Assembly: GCA_902780785.1 (NCBI GenBank) | Contig: CACZGS010000001.1 | Coordinates: forward strand, 62,001 to 126,000 | DNA length: 64,000 nucleotides | Reading direction: 5' to 3' | From: Oscillospiraceae bacterium | GTDB taxonomy: Bacteria; Bacillota; Clostridia; Saccharofermentanales; Saccharofermentanaceae | Shown here: piece by piece, positions 50,584-59,215 of the stretch | Position numbering within the stretch: the stretch's first letter is position 1 | How the letters are laid out: every line of letters starts with the position of its first letter | Translations under genes and position numbers: made by a program | Notes under the pieces: model-generated | The model's input: the letters and a program-made list of their open reading frames with translations, nothing else | The model's database searches: none | Told to the model about the DNA's origin: nothing

Positions 50584-51098
50584 AAAAGCTCATTGAAAAG
50601 GTCTTAAGTGTATTCCATATAAAGCTCTCGGATGCCAAGATAGAGTGGCTCACGCAGTTCGTTAAGTTCGGACTTATCGGTGTGACCAATACTCTATTAA
50701 GCTACGGCATTTACATGCTCGTTATCTGGCTCATGACGCCGCTTAATTTTGCATACGATTACATTGTGGGAAGTGTGCTTGGATTCATCATCAGCGTTCT
50801 GTGGTCTTTCTACTGGAATAACAAACTCGTATTTACGGAAGGCTCCGAGAAGAGAAATATCCTTAAGAGTCTTTTGAAGACATATCTTTCTTATGCTGCT
50901 ACGGGTATCGTTTTATCCAATATCCTTTTGTATATTTTCGTAGACCTGATGGGCGTTCCCAAGGCGGTAGCACCGTTCCTCGGCCTGCTCATAACGGTTC
51001 CTTTGAACTTTGTGCTCAATAAGTATTGGGCATTCCGGAAAGAGAAGAAAAAGACTGAACAGCCAGAAGAACATGATGACAGCGGGGATCAGAAATGA
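50580..51098 (+). CDS. GtrA-family flippase-like protein
   Basis: Small membrane protein of 172 residues with four helices, the GtrA fold: FVKFGLIGVTNTLLSYGIYM, VGSVLGFIISVLWSFYWNNKLVF (the conserved SFxWNxxWxF pattern), and the closing ITVPLNFVLNKYWAFR. GtrA proteins move undecaprenyl-linked sugars across the membrane, with GtrB (47604). The GTG at 50580 overlapping the rfbG stop is chosen; another GTG at 50568 is in frame. The plsC-like gene overlaps its end. Confidence 0.9.
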   Translation: MKKLIEKVLSVFHIKLSDAKIEWLTQFVKFGLIGVTNTLLSYGIYMLVIWLMTPLNFAYDYIVGSVLGFIISVLWSFYWNNKLVFTEGSEKRNILKSLLKTYLSYAATGIVLSNILLYIFVDLMGVPKAVAPFLGLLITVPLNFVLNKYWAFRKEKKKTEQPEEHDDSGDQK

Positions 51099-52378
51099 AG
51101 ATCAAGACCAAGAACTTATCCTATGACGAAGTAATGAAGCTCCCTTCATGGGAACACAAAAAACCTAAGAAACCGTCCAAGCTCCTTGCATTTGTTGCGC
51201 GCACCGGACTTAAGGGCGAGCTCAAGCAGGTTGATTTCAAATGTACGAAAATCGATATGGAGAAAGCAGGCGACGGCCCCTGGATGATCCTCATGAACCA
51301 CTGCAGCTTCACGGATCTTGCCATTGCTTTCGAAGTGCTTAAGGGCAGGCCTTTCAGTATTGTCTGCACATCAGATGCGCTTGTAGGCAAAGAAGGTCTT
51401 ATGAGATCTCTGGGATGCATTCCTACAAGAAAGATTGTATCAGACATGTCTCTCATTACTGATATGGATTATGCGCTTAGCGTAAATAAGGCAAGCGTTC
51501 TTATGTATCCTGAAGCAGGTTATTCGCTTGACGGTACCGGTACAAGGATCCCAAGAAGAATGGGCGTGCTCCTTAAGAAACTGAAATATCCCGTCGTCAT
51601 GATCACGACTTACGGCGCATTTACAAGAGATCCGCTCTATAACAATCTTCAGAAAAGAGACGTTAAAGTTTCATGTGAGATGAAGTGTCTTTTTACTCCT
51701 GAAGAACTTGCAAACACCAAGGTAAGACAGATAGACGAAGTGCTTGATAAAGCATTCACTTTCGATTACTTCAAGTGGCAGCAGGATAACAAGATCGAGA
51801 TTGATGAACCGTTCAGGGCAGACGGCCTTAACAGGATCCTCTATAAGTGTCCGCACTGCATGACAGAAGGCGAGACCGAAGGTTCAGGCATCACTTTAAA
51901 ATGCAAAAAGTGCGGAGCCACATATGAGCTCGATACACTGGGCAGACTTAAGGGTGTTAATGTCGAACCGAAGTTTACCCATGTGCCTGACTGGTTTGCC
52001 TGGGAGCGTGAACAGTTTAAGGAAGAACTTGCAAGCGGAACATATAAGCTTGATGTTCCGTGCGACATAGCGATACTGAAAGATTCCAAGGCTCTGTATA
52101 TGGTAGGAACGGGAACGCTCCACCACGATGCAAACGGTTTTGTGCTTGACGGATGCGACGGCAAACTTCATTACGAGCAGTCACCGAGCGCTTCATACAG
52201 CGTCAACTCCGATTACTTCTGGTATGAGATCGGTGACATTGTATCGATCGGCACTAATGACTGTCTTTATTTCTGTTTCCCTAAGGAAGGTGATATAGTA
52301 GCAAAGACTAGGATTGCCGCTGAAGAACTGTATAAGCTTTCCAAGGGTAAGACATCATCTGAGAAGGAAGAATCATGA
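51095..52378 (+). CDS. PlsC-like acyltransferase with zinc-ribbon insert
   Basis: A 427-residue protein. Residues about 60-235 match the PlsC/LPLAT fold: MNHCSFTDLA is the NHx4D catalytic motif, and MYPEAGYSLDGTGT takes the place of EGTRS. Next, YKCPHCMTEGETEG...LKCKKCGATYEL (about 250-290) forms a zinc ribbon. The rest (about 290-410) is a beta-rich tail with unknown function. No membrane helix is clear. It may acylate a glycan or lipid made by this locus. ATGA overlaps on both ends tie it to gtrA and the GNAT gene. Confidence 0.8.
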   Translation: MKIKTKNLSYDEVMKLPSWEHKKPKKPSKLLAFVARTGLKGELKQVDFKCTKIDMEKAGDGPWMILMNHCSFTDLAIAFEVLKGRPFSIVCTSDALVGKEGLMRSLGCIPTRKIVSDMSLITDMDYALSVNKASVLMYPEAGYSLDGTGTRIPRRMGVLLKKLKYPVVMITTYGAFTRDPLYNNLQKRDVKVSCEMKCLFTPEELANTKVRQIDEVLDKAFTFDYFKWQQDNKIEIDEPFRADGLNRILYKCPHCMTEGETEGSGITLKCKKCGATYELDTLGRLKGVNVEPKFTHVPDWFAWEREQFKEELASGTYKLDVPCDIAILKDSKALYMVGTGTLHHDANGFVLDGCDGKLHYEQSPSASYSVNSDYFWYEIGDIVSIGTNDCLYFCFPKEGDIVAKTRIAAEELYKLSKGKTSSEKEES

Positions 52379-52782
52379 TAAGAAGAGTCGAAGAAGACGA
52401 TCCGAAGATCGGAGAGTTCATAAATAAAGAGTTCACTGATTACGCACTGAAGAACGAAGTCACATTAGGTTATGACGAGTTCTGCTTTGTGGAAGAAGAG
52501 GACGGAAAGATATTAGGCGCGATAACAGGAAGAGCATACTATAACGAAGTTCACATAGGCGACCTGATCGTAAGTAAGGACTGCAGAAGATCGGGCCTCG
52601 GAAGCAAGCTCGTCAAAGCTGTTGAAGAGTATTACAGCGGCAAGTGCTACGACATAATCACGCTTACGACATTCGGCTTCCAGGCACCTGAATTTTATAA
52701 GAAACTCGGATATAAGATCGAATTCATAAGAGAGAACAAGGATCCCAAACTCAGCAAGTATTTCCTCTCAAAGCCAATCTGA
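52375..52782 (+). CDS. GNAT-family acetyltransferase
   Basis: A 135-residue GNAT protein: GDLIVSKDCRRSGLGSKLVKAVEEYY contains the acetyl-CoA loop (RRSGLG), and TFGFQAPEFYKKLGYKIE is the C-terminal block. It lies in the glycan operon, overlapping the acyltransferase gene, so an acetylated sugar or lipid is a reasonable guess, though GNAT genes of unknown target are common. Start ATG 52375 has GAAGGAAG upstream. Confidence 0.85.
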   Translation: MIRRVEEDDPKIGEFINKEFTDYALKNEVTLGYDEFCFVEEEDGKILGAITGRAYYNEVHIGDLIVSKDCRRSGLGSKLVKAVEEYYSGKCYDIITLTTFGFQAPEFYKKLGYKIEFIRENKDPKLSKYFLSKPI

Positions 52783-52802
52783 CTTAAAGGAGCACGCCGC
52801 GC

Positions 52803-53672
52803 ATGATCAACTGGATAATGAAGAAATCCGGAGAGATAGCACTTAAGACCGATGTCGGTAAGCTTGATCTTGCGCGCCTGCCCGAAGAAGTAACCGAGAT
52901 AAAAGACATCAGTTACATTGACGATAACGATCCCGCTCACAAGATGGATATCTATCTTCGCAAGGACGGCTCGAAAAAGCCCATCCTAATTGATATCCAC
53001 GGAGGCGGGTTTATCTCCGAAGATAAAGCGATGAACAGACTCTTCGGAAATTACATGGCAAAACTGGGATTTACCGTTTTCGAGATTAACGTAAGACTCG
53101 CATATCCCGAGTGGACTGTTTTCGACCAGATCGAAGATATCGATAAAGCCGTCAGATTTGCGCTGGAACGCGTGGGAGAGTACGAAGGTGATACTGACCT
53201 GCTTTATATTGCCGGACACTCATCAGGCGGCGTTCTGGCGTTTACAGAGTGTATGCTCAGCAGTTCGCCGGAGATGCTCGCTGATTTCGGCTTAGAGAAG
53301 CGCAACTATAAGTACAAGGGCCTGATCACCGATTGCGGCCTGATGCATTTTCATAAGAGCAGTCTTGCTTACTGGGGCATGCGTAAGATGATCTTCCCAA
53401 AGTGCTACAAGAATGACAAGAGATATAAGTATCTGACAGCAGAGAATAATGAATACATAACGAAGCTGCCACAAGCGGCACTTCTTACTAATTCAAAAGA
53501 TGTGCTTAAGAAGATGACTTATTACTTCGATGGCGTGCTGACCGAAAAGAACGTTGAACACCGTCTTTTTGAGTACGGAAAAGACGGCCATACAGGTATA
53601 ATATTCAAGCCTTATACTGACGAGAACCAGGATGTTTTAATGAAAGTTAAGGATTATCTTCTGAACGCTTAG
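52803..53672 (+). CDS. Alpha/beta hydrolase (HSL/esterase-like)
   Basis: A 289-residue cytoplasmic hydrolase. DIHGGGFISEDKAMNR is the HGGG oxyanion loop, AGHSSGGVLAF the GxSxG nucleophile elbow, LLTNSKDVLKK probably the acid, and YGKDGHTGIIF the His. It resembles acetyl-esterases that deacetylate sugars. It closes the glycan operon, after AAAGGAG. Its last 26 bases overlap the end of the - strand membrane protein gene, so no terminator stands between them. Confidence 0.88.
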   Translation: MINWIMKKSGEIALKTDVGKLDLARLPEEVTEIKDISYIDDNDPAHKMDIYLRKDGSKKPILIDIHGGGFISEDKAMNRLFGNYMAKLGFTVFEINVRLAYPEWTVFDQIEDIDKAVRFALERVGEYEGDTDLLYIAGHSSGGVLAFTECMLSSSPEMLADFGLEKRNYKYKGLITDCGLMHFHKSSLAYWGMRKMIFPKCYKNDKRYKYLTAENNEYITKLPQAALLTNSKDVLKKMTYYFDGVLTEKNVEHRLFEYGKDGHTGIIFKPYTDENQDVLMKVKDYLLNA

Positions 53673-54411
53673 CTTCTTTTGCTTTCTTGCGTTCTTTGGC
53701 TTTGGCTTTTTTATCCTCAATGAATTCAATGAACTCATCGCCATAATCTTGTTTAAGTGACACGCAGCACCAATATATATAATGGGCGGCCAGTCCTTCG
53801 ACGAGAATAATCACAAAGATGTAATACCATTCTTCTTCTCCTGATATGATTCGAGGTATCTGATATACCGGCAGCGCGATCATGATAGCGAGGGGCAGCA
53901 GTATGTTGAATAACATTACAAGGATCATGCCGTAATATTCGAACATCTCATTTCTTCTGTCATCACGGGTAAAGTATGCAATCAGTGCGAATACTATAGC
54001 CCAGCCGATAAAGATCCAGAACATATAGTTGATCTCGCCAAGGTAGATCTGATATCCTGCTCCTGCCACACCCATCAGCGCGCCGAAAACAAAAAGGCCT
54101 GTTAAGAAGTTGCGCGAGAAAGGAGTGGCATTTCTTCTGTAACCTTTCCAATACGCGGGCTTATCCTCAAGTTCTTTTCTGTTCAGGTATTTGCGCAGGA
54201 GCAGTGCAAAAGCGTCGCAGGCTTCTTTCTGTGTGTTGAATGTCTGGGCATCTTTTTTCTTTCCCTGCTCACCATAGAAGATCTCCCATCTGCCATTCTT
54301 TCTGTGGAGCAGATTAAAGCAGCCGTCATAACGACCGCGCACACCAATGTTAATGTTCTCAGGATCAATGCCGAGAGACTCGATCTCTTTCTCAAGTTGC
54401 TTAATATTCAT
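53647..54411 (-). CDS. Membrane protein of unknown function, four helices
   Basis: A 254-residue protein. The N-terminal part (about 1-85) is soluble and looks like a small alpha/beta domain that ends in an aromatic strand (GRWEIFYGEQGKK); four membrane helices follow (for example FLTGLFVFGALMGVAGAGYQ and YYGMILVMLFNILLPLAIMI), then a Lys/Glu-rich tail. I do not recognise the family. ATG 54411 is chosen because AAGGGG lies about 10 bases upstream on the - strand; ATG 54420 is too near that site. It is convergent with and overlaps the esterase gene. Confidence 0.7.
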   Translation of the reverse strand: MNIKQLEKEIESLGIDPENINIGVRGRYDGCFNLLHRKNGRWEIFYGEQGKKKDAQTFNTQKEACDAFALLLRKYLNRKELEDKPAYWKGYRRNATPFSRNFLTGLFVFGALMGVAGAGYQIYLGEINYMFWIFIGWAIVFALIAYFTRDDRRNEMFEYYGMILVMLFNILLPLAIMIALPVYQIPRIISGEEEWYYIFVIILVEGLAAHYIYWCCVSLKQDYGDEFIEFIEDKKAKAKERKKAKEAKRSEDNP

Positions 54412-54501
54412 ATTTCCCATTTCCCCTTAATGATTTTATGTTAGCACACATTCCTGCCTTTTTGTTCCGTAAGAAACGCTCAAAAACACGGGCTTCACTT
54501 G

Positions 54502-54510
54502 TGTTAGAAT
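54502..54510 (+). promoter_or_regulatory. Extended -10 promoter of the P-loop kinase gene
   Basis: TGTTAGAAT lies 33 bases before the start. The same nonamer stands before the WYL gene at 34788. Confidence 0.5.
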
Positions 54511-54543
54511 GACCATAAATAAATGCTTATGAGAGGAACGAAG

Positions 54544-55065
54544 ATGGTAATCCTGATAACCGGAGCATCCCATACCGGGAAGACGATACTGGCGCAGAAA
54601 CTGCTCGAGAAATATCACTATCCGTACATTTCGATCGACCATTTGAAGATGGGCCTCATTAGAAGCGGCAATACGGATCTCACACCTGAAGATGATGACA
54701 AGCTTACAGACTATCTGTGGCCCATTGTCAGGGAGATGGTAAAGACCGCCATAGAGAATGACCAGAATCTCATCGTCGAAGGCTGCTATATTCCTTTCGG
54801 CTGGAGAAAAGATTTTGGTGAGGATTATCTGAACAATATCAGGTTCATCTGCCTTGCGATGACTGATGAATACATAGATTCCAATTTCTCAGTGATTAAG
54901 AAACATGCCTCAGATATCGAGAACAGACTGGATGACGCGTACTTAAATTCTGAATGGTTAAAGGAAGAAAATCAGAAATATATAAGAGGGTTCGAAGAAA
55001 CAGGTGAAGAGGTTGTCCTGATTGGGGATGACTACATTTCCGTTATCGATAAGTTGTCCCATTAA
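54544..55065 (+). CDS. P-loop kinase-like ATPase
   Basis: A 173-residue protein with Walker A GASHTGKT at about 8-15, next SIDHLKMGLIRSG, and a Walker B-like LIVEGCYIPFGW. The layout is that of small nucleoside/shikimate/phosphotransferase-type kinases and of zeta-toxin-like folds, but no antitoxin gene is beside it. The substrate is unknown. AGAGGAA decides for ATG 54544 over ATG 54523. Confidence 0.75.
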   Translation: MVILITGASHTGKTILAQKLLEKYHYPYISIDHLKMGLIRSGNTDLTPEDDDKLTDYLWPIVREMVKTAIENDQNLIVEGCYIPFGWRKDFGEDYLNNIRFICLAMTDEYIDSNFSVIKKHASDIENRLDDAYLNSEWLKEENQKYIRGFEETGEEVVLIGDDYISVIDKLSH

Positions 55066-55079
55066 CGGGATGGCACTTG

Positions 55080-55088
55080 TGATAGTAT
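55080..55088 (+). promoter_or_regulatory. Extended -10 promoter of the VOC gene
   Basis: TGATAGTAT ends 28 bases before the start of the VOC gene. No -35 stands at a normal distance. Confidence 0.4.
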
Positions 55089-55116
55089 TATCCAATAATC
55101 TTTGGAGGATAAGGAA

Positions 55117-55551
55117 ATGAGATTAGACGGATTCGGATTATTTGTTGAAGACATGGGTTCCATGATCAGGTTCTACAGGGATGTTCTGGGATTTGAGATC
55201 AAGGAATCTGAAGACACCGGCAATGTGTATCTTGTAAAGGACGGCACGCTGTTCCTCCTCTACGGCAGGAACGATTTTGAGAAGATGACCAGCCGCAGAT
55301 ATGAATATGTTAAGGGCCTTAACGGTCACTTTGAGATCGCGCTTTATGTAGATACGTTTGAAGAAGTCGATGAGGCTTATAAGCGTGCTGTGGAAGGCGG
55401 TGCAACATCCGTGTTGGAGCCTGAGAATGAGCCCTGGGGACAGAGAACCTGTTATATTGCCGATCCTGAAGGAAATCTGATCGAGATCGGCTCATGGGAT
55501 AAGCCGTATGAGGTAAAGGATAAATACGTGCTGGAGGAGAAGAATGGATAA
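55117..55551 (+). CDS. VOC-superfamily (glyoxalase/bleomycin resistance-like) protein
   Basis: A 144-residue protein built of two beta-alpha-beta3 units: GFGLFVEDMGSMIRFYRDVLGFEI opens the first, FEIALYVDTFEEVDEAYKRA the second, and CYIADPEGNLIEIGSW is the closing strand with the metal Glu. Relatives are lyases, dioxygenases or drug-binding proteins; nothing picks among them. GGAGGATAAGGAA supports ATG 55117. It overlaps the DUF5680 gene by 8 bases. Confidence 0.87.
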   Translation: MRLDGFGLFVEDMGSMIRFYRDVLGFEIKESEDTGNVYLVKDGTLFLLYGRNDFEKMTSRRYEYVKGLNGHFEIALYVDTFEEVDEAYKRAVEGGATSVLEPENEPWGQRTCYIADPEGNLIEIGSWDKPYEVKDKYVLEEKNG

Positions 55552-55984
55552 CAGGATAATAGATTTTCTTATTAGAGCTAAGAAGGCTACATACGCAGGT
55601 AAGGGAGCAGAGACAGAATCTTCCAGGCCTGAGTCTCACGATCTCATATATCGTGAAGAAGATCTGATGTATTACGATACTTATCTTGGCGGTGACAAGT
55701 TTGCCGGAGAAGAAGCGCTCTGGATCTCAGACAAGCCTTACTGGAGCATGAATTACGTCGGAAGAGTAACGGGTGATAACTTCAGCGGAGATTTCCTTAA
55801 GGAAGCACTGCTCAATGTCCCTGCCGATAAGCCTTTCAGAGGACCTGATTCGTATACGAACGGTGATTATGCGTTTAAGTGTGATGTTACAGGCACTTTC
55901 GAATGGTTTCAGGGTTATGAGACCATAAGTCTTAAGGGAAATAAGATCTACGAGTGTTATTTCCATGGCGGAATCATTAAATAA
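55544..55984 (+). CDS. DUF5680 protein
   Basis: A 146-residue protein matching the pattern of DUF5680: FLIRAKKATYAGKGAE at the N-terminus, HDLIYREEDLMYYDTYLGG in the centre and FEWFQGYETISLKGNKIYECYFHGG at the end. The family is often a stand-alone or XRE-fused sensor-like domain; its role is unknown. GGAGGAG lies upstream inside the VOC gene, so the two are coupled. Confidence 0.75.
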   Translation: MDNRIIDFLIRAKKATYAGKGAETESSRPESHDLIYREEDLMYYDTYLGGDKFAGEEALWISDKPYWSMNYVGRVTGDNFSGDFLKEALLNVPADKPFRGPDSYTNGDYAFKCDVTGTFEWFQGYETISLKGNKIYECYFHGGIIK

Positions 55985-55987
55985 GAG

Positions 55988-55993
55988 TATAAT
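55988..55993 (+). promoter_or_regulatory. Candidate -10 box of the ABC exporter gene
   Basis: A perfect TATAAT, 30 bases before the ABC gene; no -35 is apparent. Confidence 0.35.
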
Positions 55994-56023
55994 GTTCGGA
56001 AATTCATTTTTGGGGATACTTAA

Positions 56024-57757
56024 ATGTTAAAGAATCTGAAAAAGCTCTTAAGTTACTATAAGCCTTATATCGGAACATTCCTTTTGGATATGTTCTTTGC
56101 TGTCGTGGCTTCAGCTATAGCGCTCGTCGTTCCTCTTATAGTCCGTTATATAACATCTGAAGTTATATATCTTGAAGAAGGCGCGAAAGAGAGGATCATT
56201 CAGCTCGGAATATTGCTCATTATCCTTGTGGTGATCCAGTTCTTATCAAATTTCTACATAACCAATATCGGTCATGTTATGGGCGCGAAGATGGAATATA
56301 ACATGCGTGCCGAGATCTTCGAGCATTATCAGAAGCTGTCGTTCTCGTTCTTTGACGACCAGAAAGTCGGACAGTTGATGAGCAGGATCACGAATGACCT
56401 TTTTGATATTACAGAGCTTCTGCATCACGGACCTGAAAATATCGTAATATCTTTGATCAAGATCATCGGTGCATTCATTATCCTGTTCGGCATAAGCAAA
56501 TATCTGACTGCGGCATCGTTCGTTATCCTGCCGTTTATGTTCATCTATGTTTTCTTCCTTAACAAGAAGATGCGCAAGACCTTCAAAGAAAACAGAAAAA
56601 AAGTTGCAGATATCAATTCGAGAACAGAAGACAATCTCTCCGGTATCAGAGTTGTTAAGTCATTTGCCAATGAAGATATCGAGATGGCCAAGTTTAAGGA
56701 AGGTAATGATGCTTTCCTGAAGACCAAGAAAAACAGCTATCTCTATCTCGGTTTGTTCCAGTCCGGCATGACTGCATTTATCCTTCTGGTAAATATCGTT
56801 GTCATCATCACGGGTGCTGTTCTTATCTCAGATGGTTTAGTCGAGATCCCTGATTTTATTGCGTTCCTGCTTTATATCAATACGTTCACTGAGCCTATCA
56901 GAGTCATCGTTGATTTTACTGAGCAGTTCCAGAACGGTTATACGGGATTCGAGAGATTTACCGAGATCCTTAACATCGAACCTGACATCAAGGACAGGGA
57001 AGACGCTGTTGATCTTACTGATGTAAAAGGCGACATCCTTTTCGATGACGTATCGTTCAAGTATAAGGACGGCGCTCACAGGGTTCTGCGTCACATCGAT
57101 CTTGATATCGAAGCAGGATCTTATGTCGCTCTGGTCGGTTCGTCAGGCGGCGGTAAGACTACGCTCTGCAGCCTTATTCCGAGATTCTACGATGTTACTA
57201 ACGGTTCCATTAAGATCGACGGAACAGACATCCGCGACATTAAGCTCAAGAGCCTCAGGGATCACATCGGAATCGTGCAGCAGGACGTATATCTTTTCGC
57301 AGGCACGGTGCTTGAGAACATCAGTTACGGCAAGCCGGGTTCAACACGTGAAGAGATAATCGAAGCTGCTAAGCTTGCGAATGCACACGACTTCATCATG
57401 GAGCTTCCTAACGGTTACGACACTGATATCGGACAGCGCGGAATAAAGCTCTCAGGCGGCCAGAAGCAGAGACTTTCCATCGCGAGAGTATTCTTGAAGA
57501 ACCCGCCGATCCTTATCTTCGATGAGGCTACGAGCGCACTTGATAACGAGAGTGAGAATATCGTAAAAGAGTCTTTGGAAAAGCTCGCTAAGAACAGAAC
57601 TACAATCGTTATCGCTCACCGCTTATCAACGGTAAGAAATGCTGAGCGTATCCTTGTTCTTACTGAGAACGGTATTGAAGAGAGCGGTACCCATGATGAA
57701 CTCATGGCTAAGAACGGTATCTATGCAGGCCTTTATAAATGGAACGCAGGAGGTTAA
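56024..57757 (+). CDS. ABC exporter half-transporter (permease-ATPase fusion)
   Basis: A 577-residue type IV ABC exporter. Six helices fill about 1-310. The nucleotide domain has Walker A VGSSGGGKTTL, Q-loop IGIVQQDVYLF, signature KLSGGQKQRLSIARV, Walker B PILIFDEATSALD and H-loop TTIVIAHRLST. One gene only, so it should work as a homodimer. It resembles MsbA/BmrA-type lipid and multidrug exporters; the cargo is unknown. The GNAT gene follows after 1 base, with AGGAGG inside the ABC gene's end. Confidence 0.93.
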   Translation: MLKNLKKLLSYYKPYIGTFLLDMFFAVVASAIALVVPLIVRYITSEVIYLEEGAKERIIQLGILLIILVVIQFLSNFYITNIGHVMGAKMEYNMRAEIFEHYQKLSFSFFDDQKVGQLMSRITNDLFDITELLHHGPENIVISLIKIIGAFIILFGISKYLTAASFVILPFMFIYVFFLNKKMRKTFKENRKKVADINSRTEDNLSGIRVVKSFANEDIEMAKFKEGNDAFLKTKKNSYLYLGLFQSGMTAFILLVNIVVIITGAVLISDGLVEIPDFIAFLLYINTFTEPIRVIVDFTEQFQNGYTGFERFTEILNIEPDIKDREDAVDLTDVKGDILFDDVSFKYKDGAHRVLRHIDLDIEAGSYVALVGSSGGGKTTLCSLIPRFYDVTNGSIKIDGTDIRDIKLKSLRDHIGIVQQDVYLFAGTVLENISYGKPGSTREEIIEAAKLANAHDFIMELPNGYDTDIGQRGIKLSGGQKQRLSIARVFLKNPPILIFDEATSALDNESENIVKESLEKLAKNRTTIVIAHRLSTVRNAERILVLTENGIEESGTHDELMAKNGIYAGLYKWNAGG

Positions 57758-57758
57758 G

Positions 57759-58550
57759 ATGGATAACTTCGTTGATGAGAGAGACTTCGAACTCTTAGCA
57801 CAGGACAAGTACACATTCTCGGTCTTGTCGAGGATCATCAGGGGCGAATGTGAGATCCGCCTGACTGATCACGAACGCATGATCATCTGCTTTACCGGCC
57901 AGCCTTATCCTGTATGGATATGGACTCCCGATGGTGCGTCAGAAGATGAATTCGAGCGCGCATATCAGCTTGCAAAAGAACTTAATGTGATGGACGGAGA
58001 ACACCGCTTCAACATCAAGTATGAGCTTGCTGAATATTTTATGGACAGAGCAAAGAAAGACGGTCTGGATCTTAAGATCACGACAAATCTTTTTGCATAC
58101 GACTGCCCATCTCCGATTGCTCCGTCATCGGTCGTTGACGGTAAGATCCATCAGTGTACCAAAGAAGATTTTGATATCATGGTTGACTTCTTCGATATGT
58201 TCCATGAAGCTGTCGGAATAGACAAGGAGAGCAGAGAAACATACAGGACCTATGCAGAAAACGACATAGGTAAGGGCTCCCTTTATGTATGGGAAACGGA
58301 AGACGGCAAATATGCTTCAAGCTGCAACTGGCATCCTGTTCAGGACATGGCTTCTATCGGCCTTGTCTATACACGTGATGAATACAGAAGAAGGCATTAT
58401 GCCGAGCACCTGGTCTATCAGGTAACGAAGATCGCACAGGAAGCAGGATACCTGCCGATGCTTTATACAGATGCGGATTATGTCGCTTCTAATGCATGTT
58501 ATGAGAAGATCGGTTATATCCTTCGCGGAAAGCTTTGCACGATAGGGTGA
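57759..58550 (+). CDS. GNAT-family acetyltransferase, two-domain
   Basis: A 263-residue protein. An N-terminal half of about 120 residues, with GNAT-like strands but no acetyl-CoA loop, is followed by a full GNAT domain: ASIGLVYTRDEYRRRHYAEHLVYQ (RRRHYA loop) and LYTDADYVASNACYEKIGYI. ATG 57759 has AGGAGGT upstream; a longer frame from 57639 would lie within the ABC gene. Coupled to the exporter, it could modify a compound that the exporter removes. Confidence 0.85.
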   Translation: MDNFVDERDFELLAQDKYTFSVLSRIIRGECEIRLTDHERMIICFTGQPYPVWIWTPDGASEDEFERAYQLAKELNVMDGEHRFNIKYELAEYFMDRAKKDGLDLKITTNLFAYDCPSPIAPSSVVDGKIHQCTKEDFDIMVDFFDMFHEAVGIDKESRETYRTYAENDIGKGSLYVWETEDGKYASSCNWHPVQDMASIGLVYTRDEYRRRHYAEHLVYQVTKIAQEAGYLPMLYTDADYVASNACYEKIGYILRGKLCTIG

Positions 58551-58554
58551 GAAT

Positions 58555-59199
58555 ATGGGTTTTAAGTATTGTTTATTTGATCTTGACGGAACGCTGACAG
58601 ATCCTGCGATCGGAATTACCAATTCGGTTATGCATGCGCTCGAAAAGTATGACATCCACGTAGAAGACAGATCCGAACTCTATCCTTTTATCGGACCGCC
58701 GTTGGATTATTCTTTTAAGACTTTCTACGGCTTTTCAGATGAACAGGCTGTTCAGGCGATCAAGTACTACAGAGAATATTTCAGCGTGACCGGTCTTTTT
58801 GAGAATAAGGTCTACGACGGCATTCCCGAGATGCTGAAAAAACTCAAGGAGAAAGGCGTTAAGATCGCACTTGCGACATCAAAGCCTTACGAGTTTTCGA
58901 TTAAGATACTGAAGCATTTTGATCTCTATAAGTATTTCGATTTCTTCGGTGCTGCCACGATGGACGGAAGGATCAGCAAGAAGGAAGACGTTATCTCAAC
59001 ACTCTTAAATGAGATGAGCGCGCAGAACAAAGATGAGATATTAATGGTCGGTGACAGATATCACGATATAGAAGGTGCCAAGGCAAATGATCTTAAGAGC
59101 GCAGGAGTATTGTGGGGATACGGCTCAAAAGAAGAGTTGCAAAATGCAGGCGCGGAATATATACTTTCCGAACCTTTTGAGATATTGCAGTTGTTTTAA
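58555..59199 (+). CDS. HAD hydrolase, phosphoglycolate phosphatase-like
   Basis: A 214-residue HAD phosphatase with motif I LFDLDGTLTDPAIG, motif II IALATSKPYEF, Lys of motif III in GRISKKEDVI and motif IV MVGDRYHDIEGAKANDL. Subclass I cap. It is a relative of the HAD gene in the glycan operon (45109) and shares the FIGPPLDYSF block with it. AGGGTGAG precedes ATG 58555, 4 bases after the GNAT stop. Confidence 0.9.
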   Translation: MGFKYCLFDLDGTLTDPAIGITNSVMHALEKYDIHVEDRSELYPFIGPPLDYSFKTFYGFSDEQAVQAIKYYREYFSVTGLFENKVYDGIPEMLKKLKEKGVKIALATSKPYEFSIKILKHFDLYKYFDFFGAATMDGRISKKEDVISTLLNEMSAQNKDEILMVGDRYHDIEGAKANDLKSAGVLWGYGSKEELQNAGAEYILSEPFEILQLF

Positions 59200-59215
59200 T
59201 GTATAGGGGGATAAT

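Noticed and set aside
54544-55065. Zeta-type toxin
   Set aside because: The P-loop protein has no antitoxin gene beside it, and its fold is equally that of many small kinases.
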